The notes: a model not told the origin generated them from the sequence alone. Positions 44,249 to 52,984 are shown, counted from the stretch's first letter. The stretch is DNA of 64,000 nt from Methylophilus glucosoxydans (GCF_042676145.1 NZ_JBHTJW010000003.1:1-64000), one strand, 5' to 3'. Program-made: numbers and translations.

Positions 44249-44762
44249 GTATCGACTTGCCAACGGAACGGCAGACCTGCCAAATCAACAAAAGCCCTGC
44301 ATCTTGCGGGGCTTTTTTATGGGAGGATTTTCATATGCAGACAAAAACCGTAATGCCGCTTTTGTAGTTTTGTAATTAGAAGGCGGGCATGCAAAGCAAA
44401 GTTAATGGCGTCAAAGATCTTTATTTGCCAAAGGATAGCAGTCAACGAGAAAGCGAATTTACTTAAGCATCACTATGGCTGGACCATGAAGTGGTTTGTT
44501 TTTTTGTGTTCTGCTTATGCATTTTTAATCCTGATAAAGGTAATTCGTTTATTGCTGAGTCGCAGCAAATTGTGATCGTAGCAATTAATAATTAATTTAA
44601 ACAAAATCAATTGATAGGCTATGAAGTCAAGCACGCTTAAGGCGCACTCATTTACAGTCCGCAGTATGAAATAGATTCAATCATCAGCTCAAGCAAAGTG
44701 ATGATCTTGCGGCCATCAAGCGTCCTCTCAATCCTCTGAACACACTAACCTTTAACCTTACC
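44249..44762. other. Intergenic region of about 510 bp between convergent units
   Basis: It holds the terminator at 44290-44319 and then AT-rich sequence. Two very short open frames are visible: 44389-44466 (25 codons) and 44486-44575 (29 codons, strongly hydrophobic in its first half). Neither has a convincing ribosome binding site. I see no RNA gene and no clear terminator for the minus-strand unit. Confidence 0.5.
44290..44319 (+). terminator. Rho-independent terminator after epsD-like gene
   Basis: A 10-bp stem AAAGCCCTGC / GCGGGGCTTT (one T-G pair) with a 5-nt loop is followed by a short T tract. Confidence 0.88.
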
Positions 44763-46163
44763 TCAAGCACGCTGTTTTCTGCGCCAGGCCCAGCCGCCAG
44801 CGAGCAGCAAGGCCAATGGCAGCCCAAACTGGAAACCGTTAAACAGCAGCATCAGCCAGGTACGTTGCGTTGGTAATGCAATCACGGTATCGCGGAGTGG
44901 CGTCACGGGCAGGCTGACGGTAGGCTGGTTATTCACGACCCATTGCAGGTTTTGCAGGCTGAGTGCCAGGTTGCCGCCGCGCTGGATTTGCTGGTTAGAA
45001 AAAAAGTCTGGGCTCGCGATGACCAGAATGCGTTGTTTGTTGCCTGAGGCCAAGGGTTTTTCCAGCGCCAGCATCAACGTGGCCGGGCCGGGTGTATCTT
45101 TTGTGGCATTAAAGGTCATGGCGGAGGGCGCCGGATGTGCGGCGGGCTGATAGCTTGTGCTTACCCAGCCTTGTTCTGCTGCTGCCACCAGAGGCAGGCT
45201 TTGCCACGGGTCATTCGGGATGCGCTGGTGCTCTATCGAGTGCGCCTGGTGGAAGAAGGTGCGCAAGCCAAATTCCTGCGTCGGTCCGCGGGCGCCATAG
45301 CGCTGGGTACTTAAATCATGCAGGGGAATATCAAACTGGCGATTGACTGGATCAATGACTATGCCTGGGCTAATGGTCAGGCGCAGGTCTTGTGCCAGTG
45401 CTTGCAAGCCCTGTGCCTGTGGCGAGGTGGTGAGCCAAACCAGGTTGCCGCCTTGTTGCACATGTTGGCGAATCGCCGCGATTTGTGCAGGCGAGTAGGG
45501 TTTGTCGCTCCCGGCCAGGACCAAACTTGGTAAGGTTTTCGCTGGCGTGGCTGGCAGGTCTCCGGTCAAGACGGGGATGCCTGCGTTTTGTAGGGCTTGT
45601 GCCAATTGGCTCAAGCCAGTGCCATGCGTGTCATGCAATGCATGGGCCACGAGAAATTGCAGCGGGGCGCGTTCGCCATGCTGCAGGCTGAGTAAGGCAT
45701 TGGTAAAGGCTTCTTCGGTGTAAGGCAAATACAGGCGCTGCTGCTGGCCGGCATAGCGGATCAGCATTTCGCCTTCTTTTTTAATCTGCCACTCTCTGGC
45801 CAGCGTAGGTGCGGTGGCAGGATCAATAAATTGCAGATGTATGCCGCGGTGTTGCTGCTGATAGCGCTGCACCAGCGCCACAATCGACTTGCGGAAATAG
45901 CGGCCCTTGAACGGGCTGTTGCTGCAAAAGGCGATAATCTCTATTTGCCCCGGCAGGTCGTGGAGAACCTGCTGGCTGGCGGCAGATAAGGTATTACGAT
46001 GATTGTGTGTGGTGTCTGCCATGGCATGAAACTGCCAGGCCAGCCAGCCCAGTCCCAGTGCCACAATCAGCAGCGCAGGCACCACCAGTTGATGCTGCCA
46101 CCAGTGGGCAAGGCGTTGGCTTAAAGGAGGGGCGGTGGAGGTGTCTTTGGTTGTATTAGCCAT
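44763..46163 (-). CDS. GldG-like auxiliary component of an ABC-2 transporter
   Basis: A membrane-anchored periplasmic protein of 466 residues. A membrane helix lies near residues 27-43 and another at the C-terminus (LMLLFNGFQFGLPLALLLAG, then basic residues). The intervening domain (PGQIEIIAFCSNSPFKGRYF, LQFLVAHALHD, VLAGSDKPYSPAQIAAIRQH) matches the GldG/ABC_transp_aux type of uncharacterised periplasmic subunit. The ATG at 46163 overlaps the stop of the permease gene by 8 nt, so they are coupled. It ends the minus-strand unit led by the sensor kinase. No ATPase gene is present in that unit. Confidence 0.75.
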   Translation of the reverse strand: MANTTKDTSTAPPLSQRLAHWWQHQLVVPALLIVALGLGWLAWQFHAMADTTHNHRNTLSAASQQVLHDLPGQIEIIAFCSNSPFKGRYFRKSIVALVQRYQQQHRGIHLQFIDPATAPTLAREWQIKKEGEMLIRYAGQQQRLYLPYTEEAFTNALLSLQHGERAPLQFLVAHALHDTHGTGLSQLAQALQNAGIPVLTGDLPATPAKTLPSLVLAGSDKPYSPAQIAAIRQHVQQGGNLVWLTTSPQAQGLQALAQDLRLTISPGIVIDPVNRQFDIPLHDLSTQRYGARGPTQEFGLRTFFHQAHSIEHQRIPNDPWQSLPLVAAAEQGWVSTSYQPAAHPAPSAMTFNATKDTPGPATLMLALEKPLASGNKQRILVIASPDFFSNQQIQRGGNLALSLQNLQWVVNNQPTVSLPVTPLRDTVIALPTQRTWLMLLFNGFQFGLPLALLLAGGWAWRRKQRA

Positions 46164-46902
46164 ACAGTCGGTCCGCATGTAAACGCCGGATCGCCAGCAG
46201 CACAAAAAAGCCGGCAAACAAGACAAAAAACAGGATGTCGTAGCTATTGAGGATGCCCAGCGCAAACTGGCGGTAATGCTGCATCAGTGAAAAATCATGA
46301 AACAGGGCCTGGTGGTCGTCGCTGAAAAACTTGTCCAGCAACAGCCAAAAAGTCAGCGCGGTCAGGCTGCAGAATGCTGCCAGGATAGGGTTGGCGGTCA
46401 GGCAAGAAATATAGAGCCCGAGCGCACTGCTGGCTAGCATCAATAACCATAAGCCAAACGCATGCGTGAGCAGATAGGGCAGGTCAATTTCTGCCCAGGG
46501 CAGCAGCAGCGCGATCATCAGCACCATGCTGAGAATTAACAGACTCAAATAGCTGAGGATGCCAAGCAGCTTGCCCAGGATCAGTTCAGTCATGCTGAGT
46601 GGTGCACTCATGAGCAAGGCCATGGTCTGGTTTTTGCGCTCCTCACTGATCAGCTTCATGCTTACCAGCGGCACCACAAACAGCATCAGCACGGCTGCCA
46701 CACCAAACACACCTTCTGCCATAAACTGGGTGAGGCCGATACGCTGTACCTGCCAATGCGCGCTTTGCATGATCTCGAAATACTGGTTAAAACTCAGGCT
46801 GTAATAAGTGCCAACAATGGCCTGAAAGATGGCCAGCACCAGCCAGCCCATGGGTGTGGCAAACAGGCTGCGTAATTCTTTGCGGGCAATGATCAGTATC
46901 AT
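46156..46902 (-). CDS. ABC-2 type permease (GldF-like)
   Basis: An inner-membrane permease of 248 residues with six predicted helices. It starts MILIIARKELRSLFATPMGW, typical of GldF/ABC-2 permeases, and contains the segment LISEERKNQTMALLMSAPLS before the second helix pair. Start at ATG 46902, with AGGG 6 nt upstream; a TTG at 46908 is less likely. It lies 14 nt downstream of the response regulator gene and overlaps the GldG-like gene. The cargo is unknown. Association with methanol dehydrogenase regulators suggests a role in methanol metabolism, but this is inferred from position only. Confidence 0.78.
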   Translation of the reverse strand: MILIIARKELRSLFATPMGWLVLAIFQAIVGTYYSLSFNQYFEIMQSAHWQVQRIGLTQFMAEGVFGVAAVLMLFVVPLVSMKLISEERKNQTMALLMSAPLSMTELILGKLLGILSYLSLLILSMVLMIALLLPWAEIDLPYLLTHAFGLWLLMLASSALGLYISCLTANPILAAFCSLTALTFWLLLDKFFSDDHQALFHDFSLMQHYRQFALGILNSYDILFFVLFAGFFVLLAIRRLHADRLYG

Positions 46903-46916
46903 GGGCAACCCTGCGC

Positions 46917-47549
46917 TTACAAGCCCTTGATAATGCCAAAACGCACGGCAATATGCACCAGCTGGCCCGTGGTTTCGACGCCCAGCTTTTGCCGCACACT
47001 GGTCTGGATATTGGCGACGGTTTTGTAGCCAATATGCATGGCCTTGGCAATTGCCGCCAGCGCCTCGCCCTGGGCAATGCGCCGGAACACTTCAAACTCG
47101 CGTGGCGAGAGTTTCTGGATCGGGTTTTCCTGGCTTTCCAGGTGATACATGGACAAACTCTGCGCCAGTTCGTTATTGATATAGCGGCCGCCCTTGAGGA
47201 TTTTCTGCACCGCCTCCAGCACCACTTCTGGCGGCTCAGTTTTGGTCACATAGCCGCGTGCGCCTGCTTGAATCGCGCGCGTGGCATAGATGCAGTCATC
47301 ATGCATGCTAAAAATCAACACGCGCATCTGCGGCTTGCGGTGCAAAATGCGTTTGAGCGTTTCCAGCCCCCCTATGCCAGGCATGTCCAGATCGAGGATC
47401 AGCAAGTCCGGGTGGTTTTTTTCCACCAGCAGGCAGGCTTCTTCGCCGCTCAATGCATCTTGCGTGACCTGGTGGTTGGCCTGCTCCAGCATGGTCCGCA
47501 AGCCTTGCCTCAGCATGGCGTGGTCATCTGCGATCATTACTTTGGCCAT
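46917..47549 (-). CDS. mxaX: NarL/LuxR-family response regulator, MxaX-like
   Basis: A 210-residue response regulator. The receiver domain (about residues 1-120) has the acidic pocket in ADDHAM and the phospho-accepting Asp in LLILDLDMPGIGG, with a later switch Thr/Lys in TKTEPP. The C-terminal LuxR-type DNA-binding domain is LSPREFEVFRRIAQGEALAA followed by IGYKTVANIQTSVRQKLGV. It is paired with the histidine kinase gene upstream and lies divergent from mxaF, the arrangement described for MoxYX/MxaYX regulators of methanol dehydrogenase. AAGGAG lies upstream of the start. Confidence 0.82.
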   Translation of the reverse strand: MAKVMIADDHAMLRQGLRTMLEQANHQVTQDALSGEEACLLVEKNHPDLLILDLDMPGIGGLETLKRILHRKPQMRVLIFSMHDDCIYATRAIQAGARGYVTKTEPPEVVLEAVQKILKGGRYINNELAQSLSMYHLESQENPIQKLSPREFEVFRRIAQGEALAAIAKAMHIGYKTVANIQTSVRQKLGVETTGQLVHIAVRFGIIKGL

Positions 47550-47564
47550 GACGCGTACGACTCC

Positions 47565-47918
47565 TTACTTCTTGTTGGCAAAGGTGATGTTCACACATTT
47601 GTCGTTGGCAAATGTGAGTTCGGCGGTATTGAAATATTTATTTGGCGCATATTGAATCTTGCCCTGGTAATACCACATTTCAACGCTGTCACCTTCGCCT
47701 GCCGTCGCTTGACCTTTTTCCTTCAGGATCTGGTCAGCGTTATGGGGTTTAACGGCCACTTCTTTTTTCACCGGTTTGCCCAGTTGCTCTTCGACAAATT
47801 GGCGGGATTTTCCGCTATAAGCCTGCAAGAAGGGTTGCTCTAGCGTGTTGAGGTCTTTGGCTGCGAGCGAAAAAGGGAACAGCAGTACGATCAGGCATGG
47901 CCATTTAGGATGTTGCAT
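47565..47918 (-). CDS. Small exported protein between kinase and response regulator
   Basis: A 117-residue protein with a signal peptide (MQHPKWPCLIVLLFPFSLAA). The mature part has two short regions (LQAYSGKSRQFVEEQLGKPV and VEMWYYQGKIQYAPNKYFNT) reminiscent of SmpA/BamE-like folds, where a GxPxxV element precedes a WYY strand. I cannot assign a function. I start at ATG 47918 because GGGAG lies 8 nt before it; ATG 47924 would be too close. It overlaps the end of the kinase gene by 14 nt, so it is made with the two-component pair and may sense or modulate in the periplasm. Confidence 0.65.
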   Translation of the reverse strand: MQHPKWPCLIVLLFPFSLAAKDLNTLEQPFLQAYSGKSRQFVEEQLGKPVKKEVAVKPHNADQILKEKGQATAGEGDSVEMWYYQGKIQYAPNKYFNTAELTFANDKCVNITFANKK

Positions 47919-49329
47919 AGTCATTGACTCCCGGGTTGGTGGGTAAGGAAGAGGCAGGCAAAGCCTGCGGGTGTGCCTGCAAGGGCAATAGGCCAGTAAT
48001 CAAGGTGCCGGCTTGCAAGCCACTCATGAGCTTGAAGCTGCCATGCAGGGATTCGATGCGTTCGCGCATGCCGACCAGGCCGACGCCTTCGGTGGCCAGT
48101 GAAGTATCCATGCCTTTGCCATTGTCACGTACTTCAATCTGCAACCACCATTTGTCCTGACGCTGGATCACCTGCAAATCGATCCAGACTTCGGTGGCCT
48201 GGGCGTGACGTGCAATATTGGTCAGCGCCTCTTGCGTCACGCGAAACGCCACGATATTGATATCTTCGTTTAAGGCATGCTCGCCGGTATCCAGCAGCAA
48301 ATGGCAATCCACGCGCGGATTGAGTTTTTTCCAGTCACTCACCAGTCGCTCGATGGCCCCGACCAGGCCCAGTGAATCCAGCGCGGGCGGGCGCAGATGC
48401 TTGATCAGGGCGCGGATGGATTGCTGGACGTGTTGCGTATTGGAGGCGATTCTGACCGCAATCACATGCGCCTGCTCCGGCGTGCTTTTTTGCAGGGTGA
48501 GTGCATCCATACGGATCGCCGTCAGGTATTGCCCGGTTTCGTCATGAATCTCGCTGGCAATATATTTGCGTTCATGCTCTTGCACCTGCATGGCATGGCG
48601 CGCCAGCACACGGTTTTCTTTCAGGGTACGTTCCAGGTCCTGCTCGACTAGGCATTGCTCAGTCATATCTACCAGATACCCATGGATTTGTGCGGCCTGG
48701 TTGTCGCTGGGAGCCATGTAAACAAAGCGGGCACTCACATAACACGGCAGGCCATCTGGGCGGCGGATTTGCAGCTTGTTGAAGTTGATTTCCTGCTGCT
48801 GTTGCAATTGCACAATAAATGGCAGCCAGTCAAAGCTGAACAACTCACGTGTATTGCGGTTGTGGCTCAGTGGGCGGCAAATACGCTCAAAGGCGCGGTT
48901 GTGCATGCCGATGTTGCCTTCCAGGTCCAGCACTACATTCCCGGTCAAATCTCCATCAAACAGGGTTTTATAGAGCTGCTGGCTGCTACTCAGACGCGCC
49001 TCGGTCTGTTTGCGGCGCTGGATTTCGGCATGAATCTCACGCCAGCGGCGCTGGCTGAACCACACACTGAGCAACACCAATACAAACAGGGTCAGTGGGA
49101 CTTCGTCTAGTTGCGCATATTCATAGGTGAGTAGCCAGGCGTTCACACGTTCTGCCAGGTCGAATGCGGATGACAGCACAAAGGTGACGGCCACGCCTGC
49201 GATCACGATAAGCGTGTCACGACTGGCCCGACTGAGATGGCCGAGCTGATGAAATACCCTAAAGAATGGCATAGACCAATGATATGAATGCATGACTTGA
49301 AAGATCCACTCAGTCAGCGCAGAGCACAT
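47905..49329 (-). CDS. mxaY: NarX/DegS-type sensor histidine kinase, MxaY-like
   Basis: A membrane sensor kinase of up to 474 residues. Two N-terminal membrane helices (about 38-58 and 77-92) are followed by a PAS domain (about 120-225). Next comes the HisKA_3 dimerisation helix with the phospho-accepting His in EIHDETGQYLTAIR and a HATPase_c domain with EALTNIARHA, VRDNGKGM and GVGLVGMRERI. It should phosphorylate the response regulator two genes down. The true start could be ATG 49329, 49293 or 49272; none has a strong ribosome binding site. It is divergent from mxaF across a 256-bp region containing a large dyad. Confidence 0.82.
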   Translation of the reverse strand: MCSALTEWIFQVMHSYHWSMPFFRVFHQLGHLSRASRDTLIVIAGVAVTFVLSSAFDLAERVNAWLLTYEYAQLDEVPLTLFVLVLLSVWFSQRRWREIHAEIQRRKQTEARLSSSQQLYKTLFDGDLTGNVVLDLEGNIGMHNRAFERICRPLSHNRNTRELFSFDWLPFIVQLQQQQEINFNKLQIRRPDGLPCYVSARFVYMAPSDNQAAQIHGYLVDMTEQCLVEQDLERTLKENRVLARHAMQVQEHERKYIASEIHDETGQYLTAIRMDALTLQKSTPEQAHVIAVRIASNTQHVQQSIRALIKHLRPPALDSLGLVGAIERLVSDWKKLNPRVDCHLLLDTGEHALNEDINIVAFRVTQEALTNIARHAQATEVWIDLQVIQRQDKWWLQIEVRDNGKGMDTSLATEGVGLVGMRERIESLHGSFKLMSGLQAGTLITGLLPLQAHPQALPASSLPTNPGVNDYATS

Positions 49330-49585
49330 CTGCTATTGACGGTGTTGGCGGTCAATTTGCGCCAAGTGAATGTGCGCCACTATAGACCACATCCTTAGGC
49401 TGGCTGTAGTGAAAGATTCCCGTTGTGGGGTGTGATGCGATGATGAATTCTTGAATAGATGATAGGGAATGTTTCATCTATTGCCAATGTTACAAATTAT
49501 TAACAATTTCGGTCGTGAAGTGCAGCATTCGGGGGGGTGACTGCAACAACACATCAAACTCATTCTTGAGAGATTAGGAGATCGT
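49330..49585. promoter_or_regulatory. Divergent mxaY-mxaF promoter region
   Basis: This region must carry the very strong mxaF promoter and the promoter of the regulatory unit. The region next to mxaF is AT-rich. A 29-bp dyad lies at 49454-49482. AGGAG (49577-49581) precedes the mxaF ATG. I do not assign exact -35 and -10 boxes. Confidence 0.7.
49454..49482. promoter_or_regulatory. Large dyad, candidate operator for MxaX
   Basis: A perfect 9-bp inverted repeat AATAGATGA / TCATCTATT with an 11-bp spacer. Its position, 103 nt before the mxaF ATG and within the divergent promoter, suits an activator binding site. No second copy was found in the window. Confidence 0.5.
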
Positions 49586-51382
49586 ATGAAAAACAATTCA
49601 ACACGTGCCATTGTTGGCGCTTTGGTTGGAGGCTTGTTTGCCAGCGTTTCTGGTCTGGCATTTGCGGATGCTGACCTGGACAAGGCATTGAACACCCCAG
49701 GGGCTTGGCCTGTGGCAACCGGTGGCTATTATAGCCAGCACAACAGCCCGCTGGCACAAATTAACAAATCCAACGTTAAAAATGTGAAAGCAGCCTGGTC
49801 ATTCTCTACCGGTGTGCTCAATGGTCACGAAGGTGCGCCATTGGTCATCGGCGACATGATGTATATCCACTCCGCTTTCCCAAATAACACTTATGCTTTG
49901 AATCTGAACGATCCAGGCAAAATTGTTTGGCAACACAAACCTAAGCAAGATGCTTCTACCAAAGCAGTGATGTGCTGTGACGTGGTAGACCGTGGTCTGG
50001 CTTACGGCGCGGGTCAAATCGTGAAGAAACAAGCCAATGGCCATGTACTGGCGTTGGATGCCAAAACCGGTAAGGTGAACTGGGAAGTGGAAATGTGTGA
50101 TCCGAAAGTCGGTCAGACATTGACACAGGCACCGTTTGTCGCCAAAGACACGGTCTTGATCGGTTGTTCTGGCGCTGAGCTGGGTGTGCGTGGTGCGGTT
50201 AACGCACTGGACCTGAAAACAGGTGAACTGAAATGGCGTGCGTTCGCAACCGGTTCTGACGAGTCCATCCGTTTGGCAAAAGACTTCAACAAAGAAAACC
50301 CACACTACGGTCAATTTGGCCTGGGCCTCAAAACCTGGGAAGGCGATGCCTGGAAAATCGGTGGCGGTACTAACTGGGGTTGGTATGCTTACGATCCTAA
50401 GTTGAACCTGTTCTACTACGGTTCCGGCAACCCAGCACCATGGAACGAAACCATGCGTCCTGGCGATAACAAGTGGACCATGACTATCTGGGGTCGTGAC
50501 CTCGACACCGGGATGGCGAAATGGGGTTACCAAAAGACACCTCATGACGAGTGGGACTTTGCTGGTGTGAACCAGATGGTGCTGACTGACCAACCTGTTG
50601 ACGGCAAGATGACACCGCTGCTCAGCCACATTGACCGTAACGGTATCTTGTACACGCTGAACCGTGAAAACGGCAAGCTGATCGTGGCTGAAAAAGTCGA
50701 CCCAGCCGTGAACGTGTTCAAGAAAGTGGACCTGAAATCAGGCACACCAGTGCGTGATCCAGAGTTTGCAGCCCGTATGGACCACAAAGGCACCAACATT
50801 TGTCCATCTGCGATGGGCTTCCACAACCAGGGGGTTGACTCTTACGACCCAGAAAGCCGTACCTTGTACGCAGGTCTGAACCACATTTGTATGGACTGGG
50901 AGCCGTTCATGCTGCCATACCGTGCCGGTCAGTTCTTCGTCGGTGCAACTCTGGCGATGTACCCTGGCCCGAATGGCCCAACCAAGAAAGAAATGGGTCA
51001 GATCCGTGCATTTGACTTGACCACTGGTAAAGCCAAATGGACCAAGTGGGAGAAATTTGCAGCTTGGGGCGGTACTTTGTACACCAAAGGCGGCCTGGTT
51101 TGGTACGCAACACTGGATGGTTACCTGAAAGCGTTGGATAACAAAGACGGTAAAGAGCTGTGGAACTTCAAGATGCCATCTGGTGGTATCGGGTCTCCAA
51201 TGACTTACTCCTTCAAGGGTAAACAATACGTCGGCAGCATGTACGGTGTCGGTGGCTGGCCAGGCGTTGGTCTGGTGTTTGACCTGACAGACCCAAGTGC
51301 TGGTTTGGGTGCGGTTGGTGCGTTCAAAGAACTGCAAAACCACACACAAATGGGCGGTGGCCTGATGGTGTTCAGCCTGTAA
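49586..51382 (+). CDS. mxaF: Methanol dehydrogenase large subunit MxaF (calcium, PQQ type)
   Basis: The periplasmic quinoprotein that oxidises methanol to formaldehyde. It works as an alpha2-beta2 enzyme with MxaI and passes electrons to cytochrome cL (MxaG). The 27-residue signal peptide ends LAFA|DADLD. The vicinal disulfide Cys130-Cys131 (mature 103-104) is present. The active site HDEWDFAGVN places Asp324 at mature position 297, as in Methylophilus MDH. The Ala two residues after the catalytic Asp marks the calcium MxaF type; lanthanide XoxF enzymes have Asp there. Eight-bladed propeller tryptophan motifs recur. The length of 598 is standard. A strong intercistronic hairpin follows. Confidence 0.98.
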   Translation: MKNNSTRAIVGALVGGLFASVSGLAFADADLDKALNTPGAWPVATGGYYSQHNSPLAQINKSNVKNVKAAWSFSTGVLNGHEGAPLVIGDMMYIHSAFPNNTYALNLNDPGKIVWQHKPKQDASTKAVMCCDVVDRGLAYGAGQIVKKQANGHVLALDAKTGKVNWEVEMCDPKVGQTLTQAPFVAKDTVLIGCSGAELGVRGAVNALDLKTGELKWRAFATGSDESIRLAKDFNKENPHYGQFGLGLKTWEGDAWKIGGGTNWGWYAYDPKLNLFYYGSGNPAPWNETMRPGDNKWTMTIWGRDLDTGMAKWGYQKTPHDEWDFAGVNQMVLTDQPVDGKMTPLLSHIDRNGILYTLNRENGKLIVAEKVDPAVNVFKKVDLKSGTPVRDPEFAARMDHKGTNICPSAMGFHNQGVDSYDPESRTLYAGLNHICMDWEPFMLPYRAGQFFVGATLAMYPGPNGPTKKEMGQIRAFDLTTGKAKWTKWEKFAAWGGTLYTKGGLVWYATLDGYLKALDNKDGKELWNFKMPSGGIGSPMTYSFKGKQYVGSMYGVGGWPGVGLVFDLTDPSAGLGAVGAFKELQNHTQMGGGLMVFSL

Positions 51383-51412
51383 TTCAAGTCCTGAACCTGT
51401 TGATGTAGTGTG

Positions 51413-51451
51413 CAGGGTGGCCGTCGGTCGCAAGACGGGCCGGTCACCCTG
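51413..51451 (+). other. Stem-loop between mxaF and mxaJ
   Basis: An 11-bp stem (CAGGGTGGCCG paired with CGGTCACCCTG in reverse, one G-T pair) with a 17-nt loop lies 31 nt after the mxaF stop. No T tract follows, so it is more likely an mRNA-stabilising or attenuating structure than a full terminator. It would let mxaF be made in excess of mxaJ. Confidence 0.65.
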
Positions 51452-51480
51452 TTCTCAGCCCTAGAGTGAAGAGAGCAAAT

Positions 51481-52323
51481 ATGTTTCCTGATGTAAAAAG
51501 AGTCCGTGCTGGCTGGGTTAGCGCCTGCCTCACGTTGGCATTCAGTCTGTTGGCGTTGCCTGCCGTGGCTGCAAATGCGCTCAATGTCTGTGCTGGTAAG
51601 TCCGAGCTGCCTTTTTCAAATGACAAGCAAGAGGGCTTTGAAAACAAGATTGCAAATGTGATTGGCAAGGCCATGAATCTGCCAATCAACTATTTCTGGT
51701 GGACCAATCCACTCACCCTGCAAAAAGACATGGAAGCAGGTAAATGTGATGTGTTGATTGGCACCGATCCGAATGATCCGCGTGTGCTGACGACCAAACC
51801 TTACTATCGTTCAGCTTACGTGTTTATCACACGCAAAGACCGTGAAATTGATGTGACCTCCTGGGATCATCCCTACCTCAAAGAGAAAAATTTCCGTATC
51901 GGTGTCATGCCGGATAGCCCCGGTAAGAACATGTTGCTGCAAATCAACCGTTTTGACGACATGTTTGACTACTTTACTGAAATCCAGAATTTTCAGTCCA
52001 CCCGCAACCGTTACATCCACGTCGAGCCGTCACGGCTGGTGAATGATGTGGCCAATATGCACTTGCATATGGCGATGTTGTGGGCGCCAGAAGCTGCGCG
52101 TTATGTGCGTGCTTCCGAAGTGCCGTTGAATATGGTGATCGTCGAAGATACCGCCAAAAAAACCAACGGTGAAAAAATCCCCATGCACTACAACGTGGTC
52201 ATGGGTGTCAACAAGCAGCACCCCGAGCTGGTGGATGCTTTGAATCGTGTCATTGATGCGCATGGCGCAGAGATTACTGCCATCCTCAAGGATGAAGGCA
52301 TTCCTCTGTTGAGTCTGCATTAA
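51481..52323 (+). CDS. mxaJ: MxaJ, periplasmic binding-protein-like factor for methanol dehydrogenase
   Basis: A periplasmic protein of 280 residues needed for active methanol dehydrogenase in MxaF-type methylotrophs, thought to assist folding or assembly. The signal peptide ends AVAA|NALN. The mature protein has the solute-binding-protein fold, starting ALNVCAGKSELPFSND, and contains CDVLIGTDPNDPRVLTTKPY. ATG 51481 is preceded by GAGAG about 7 nt upstream; an in-frame GTG at 51466 is unlikely. It follows mxaF as in all known mxa clusters. Confidence 0.95.
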   Translation: MFPDVKRVRAGWVSACLTLAFSLLALPAVAANALNVCAGKSELPFSNDKQEGFENKIANVIGKAMNLPINYFWWTNPLTLQKDMEAGKCDVLIGTDPNDPRVLTTKPYYRSAYVFITRKDREIDVTSWDHPYLKEKNFRIGVMPDSPGKNMLLQINRFDDMFDYFTEIQNFQSTRNRYIHVEPSRLVNDVANMHLHMAMLWAPEAARYVRASEVPLNMVIVEDTAKKTNGEKIPMHYNVVMGVNKQHPELVDALNRVIDAHGAEITAILKDEGIPLLSLH

Positions 52324-52360
52324 GTCACTGTATTTTGTTAATCAAGTTTTGGAGTTTGAA

Positions 52361-52975
52361 TTGAAAGAATCTCAACAACCGCATTTACGCCGCCTGCGTC
52401 AACCGCTGACCATGGCTTTGGGTCTGACGGGTTTGGTCATGGCTGCTTTTCTGACGGTGGCCTGCGCCAAAGATGAATCTGCTGCGAGTCCTTCTGCGGC
52501 TAAAGCAGAGGCGCCTGCCACCCCAGCCACTGCCGTGCATGTCGCGTTGAAAGATGGTCCGCCATTGGAGTTTCGTGGCACGATTTCGGGGGATGTGCTG
52601 GAGATCGCACCGATGGACGGTGAGACCTTTACCCCTGAAGCCAAGCATTTTTTAGCCACCGGTGAAAACCCCTACCGCTCCGATCCTGAAGCAATCAAAA
52701 AAGGCTATACGATTTTCTCAACCGCCTGTTCTGGTTGCCATGGTCACCTGGCTGAGGGCAAGTTAGGTCCGGCGCTGGCAGATGAATACTGGACTTATCC
52801 TAAAAATCAAACCGACAAGGGCATCTTTGAAACCATTTATGGTGGGGCGAACGGCATGATGGGGCCACAACAGGGCCGTCTGCAAGTGGATGAAATTATT
52901 CATATCATTGCCTGGATTCGTCACCAGGAGGAAGAGAACCTTAAAAACAGTGGCGCGGCAACGCCTCACGGTTAA
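52361..52975 (+). CDS. mxaG: Cytochrome cL, electron acceptor of methanol dehydrogenase
   Basis: A periplasmic c-type cytochrome of 204 residues that takes electrons from PQQ in MxaFI. A signal or lipoprotein-like leader (LVMAAFLTVACAKDE) is followed by an acidic and Ala-rich linker. The single haem site CSGCH lies at about residues 127-131, with candidate axial Met in NGMMGPQQG. I prefer the TTG at 52361 because GGAG (52351-52354) lies exactly 6 nt upstream. The Cys in TVACAK could act as a lipobox, though cytochrome cL is usually soluble. Confidence 0.95.
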   Translation: MKESQQPHLRRLRQPLTMALGLTGLVMAAFLTVACAKDESAASPSAAKAEAPATPATAVHVALKDGPPLEFRGTISGDVLEIAPMDGETFTPEAKHFLATGENPYRSDPEAIKKGYTIFSTACSGCHGHLAEGKLGPALADEYWTYPKNQTDKGIFETIYGGANGMMGPQQGRLQVDEIIHIIAWIRHQEEENLKNSGAATPHG

Positions 52976-52984
52976 ACGACTTAC

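Noticed and set aside
46953..47843. Plus-strand open frame of 296 codons opposite the response regulator
   Set aside because: The minus-strand response regulator has receiver and DNA-binding motifs in order; the opposite frame has none.
49799..50629. Minus-strand open frame of 276 codons opposite mxaF
   Set aside because: mxaF is certain on the plus strand; the opposite frame shows no family signature.
49586..51382. Possibility that the methanol dehydrogenase is a lanthanide XoxF type
   Set aside because: The active-site stretch reads DEWDFAG, with Ala rather than the extra Asp typical of XoxF, and mxaI and the full mxa accessory set are present.
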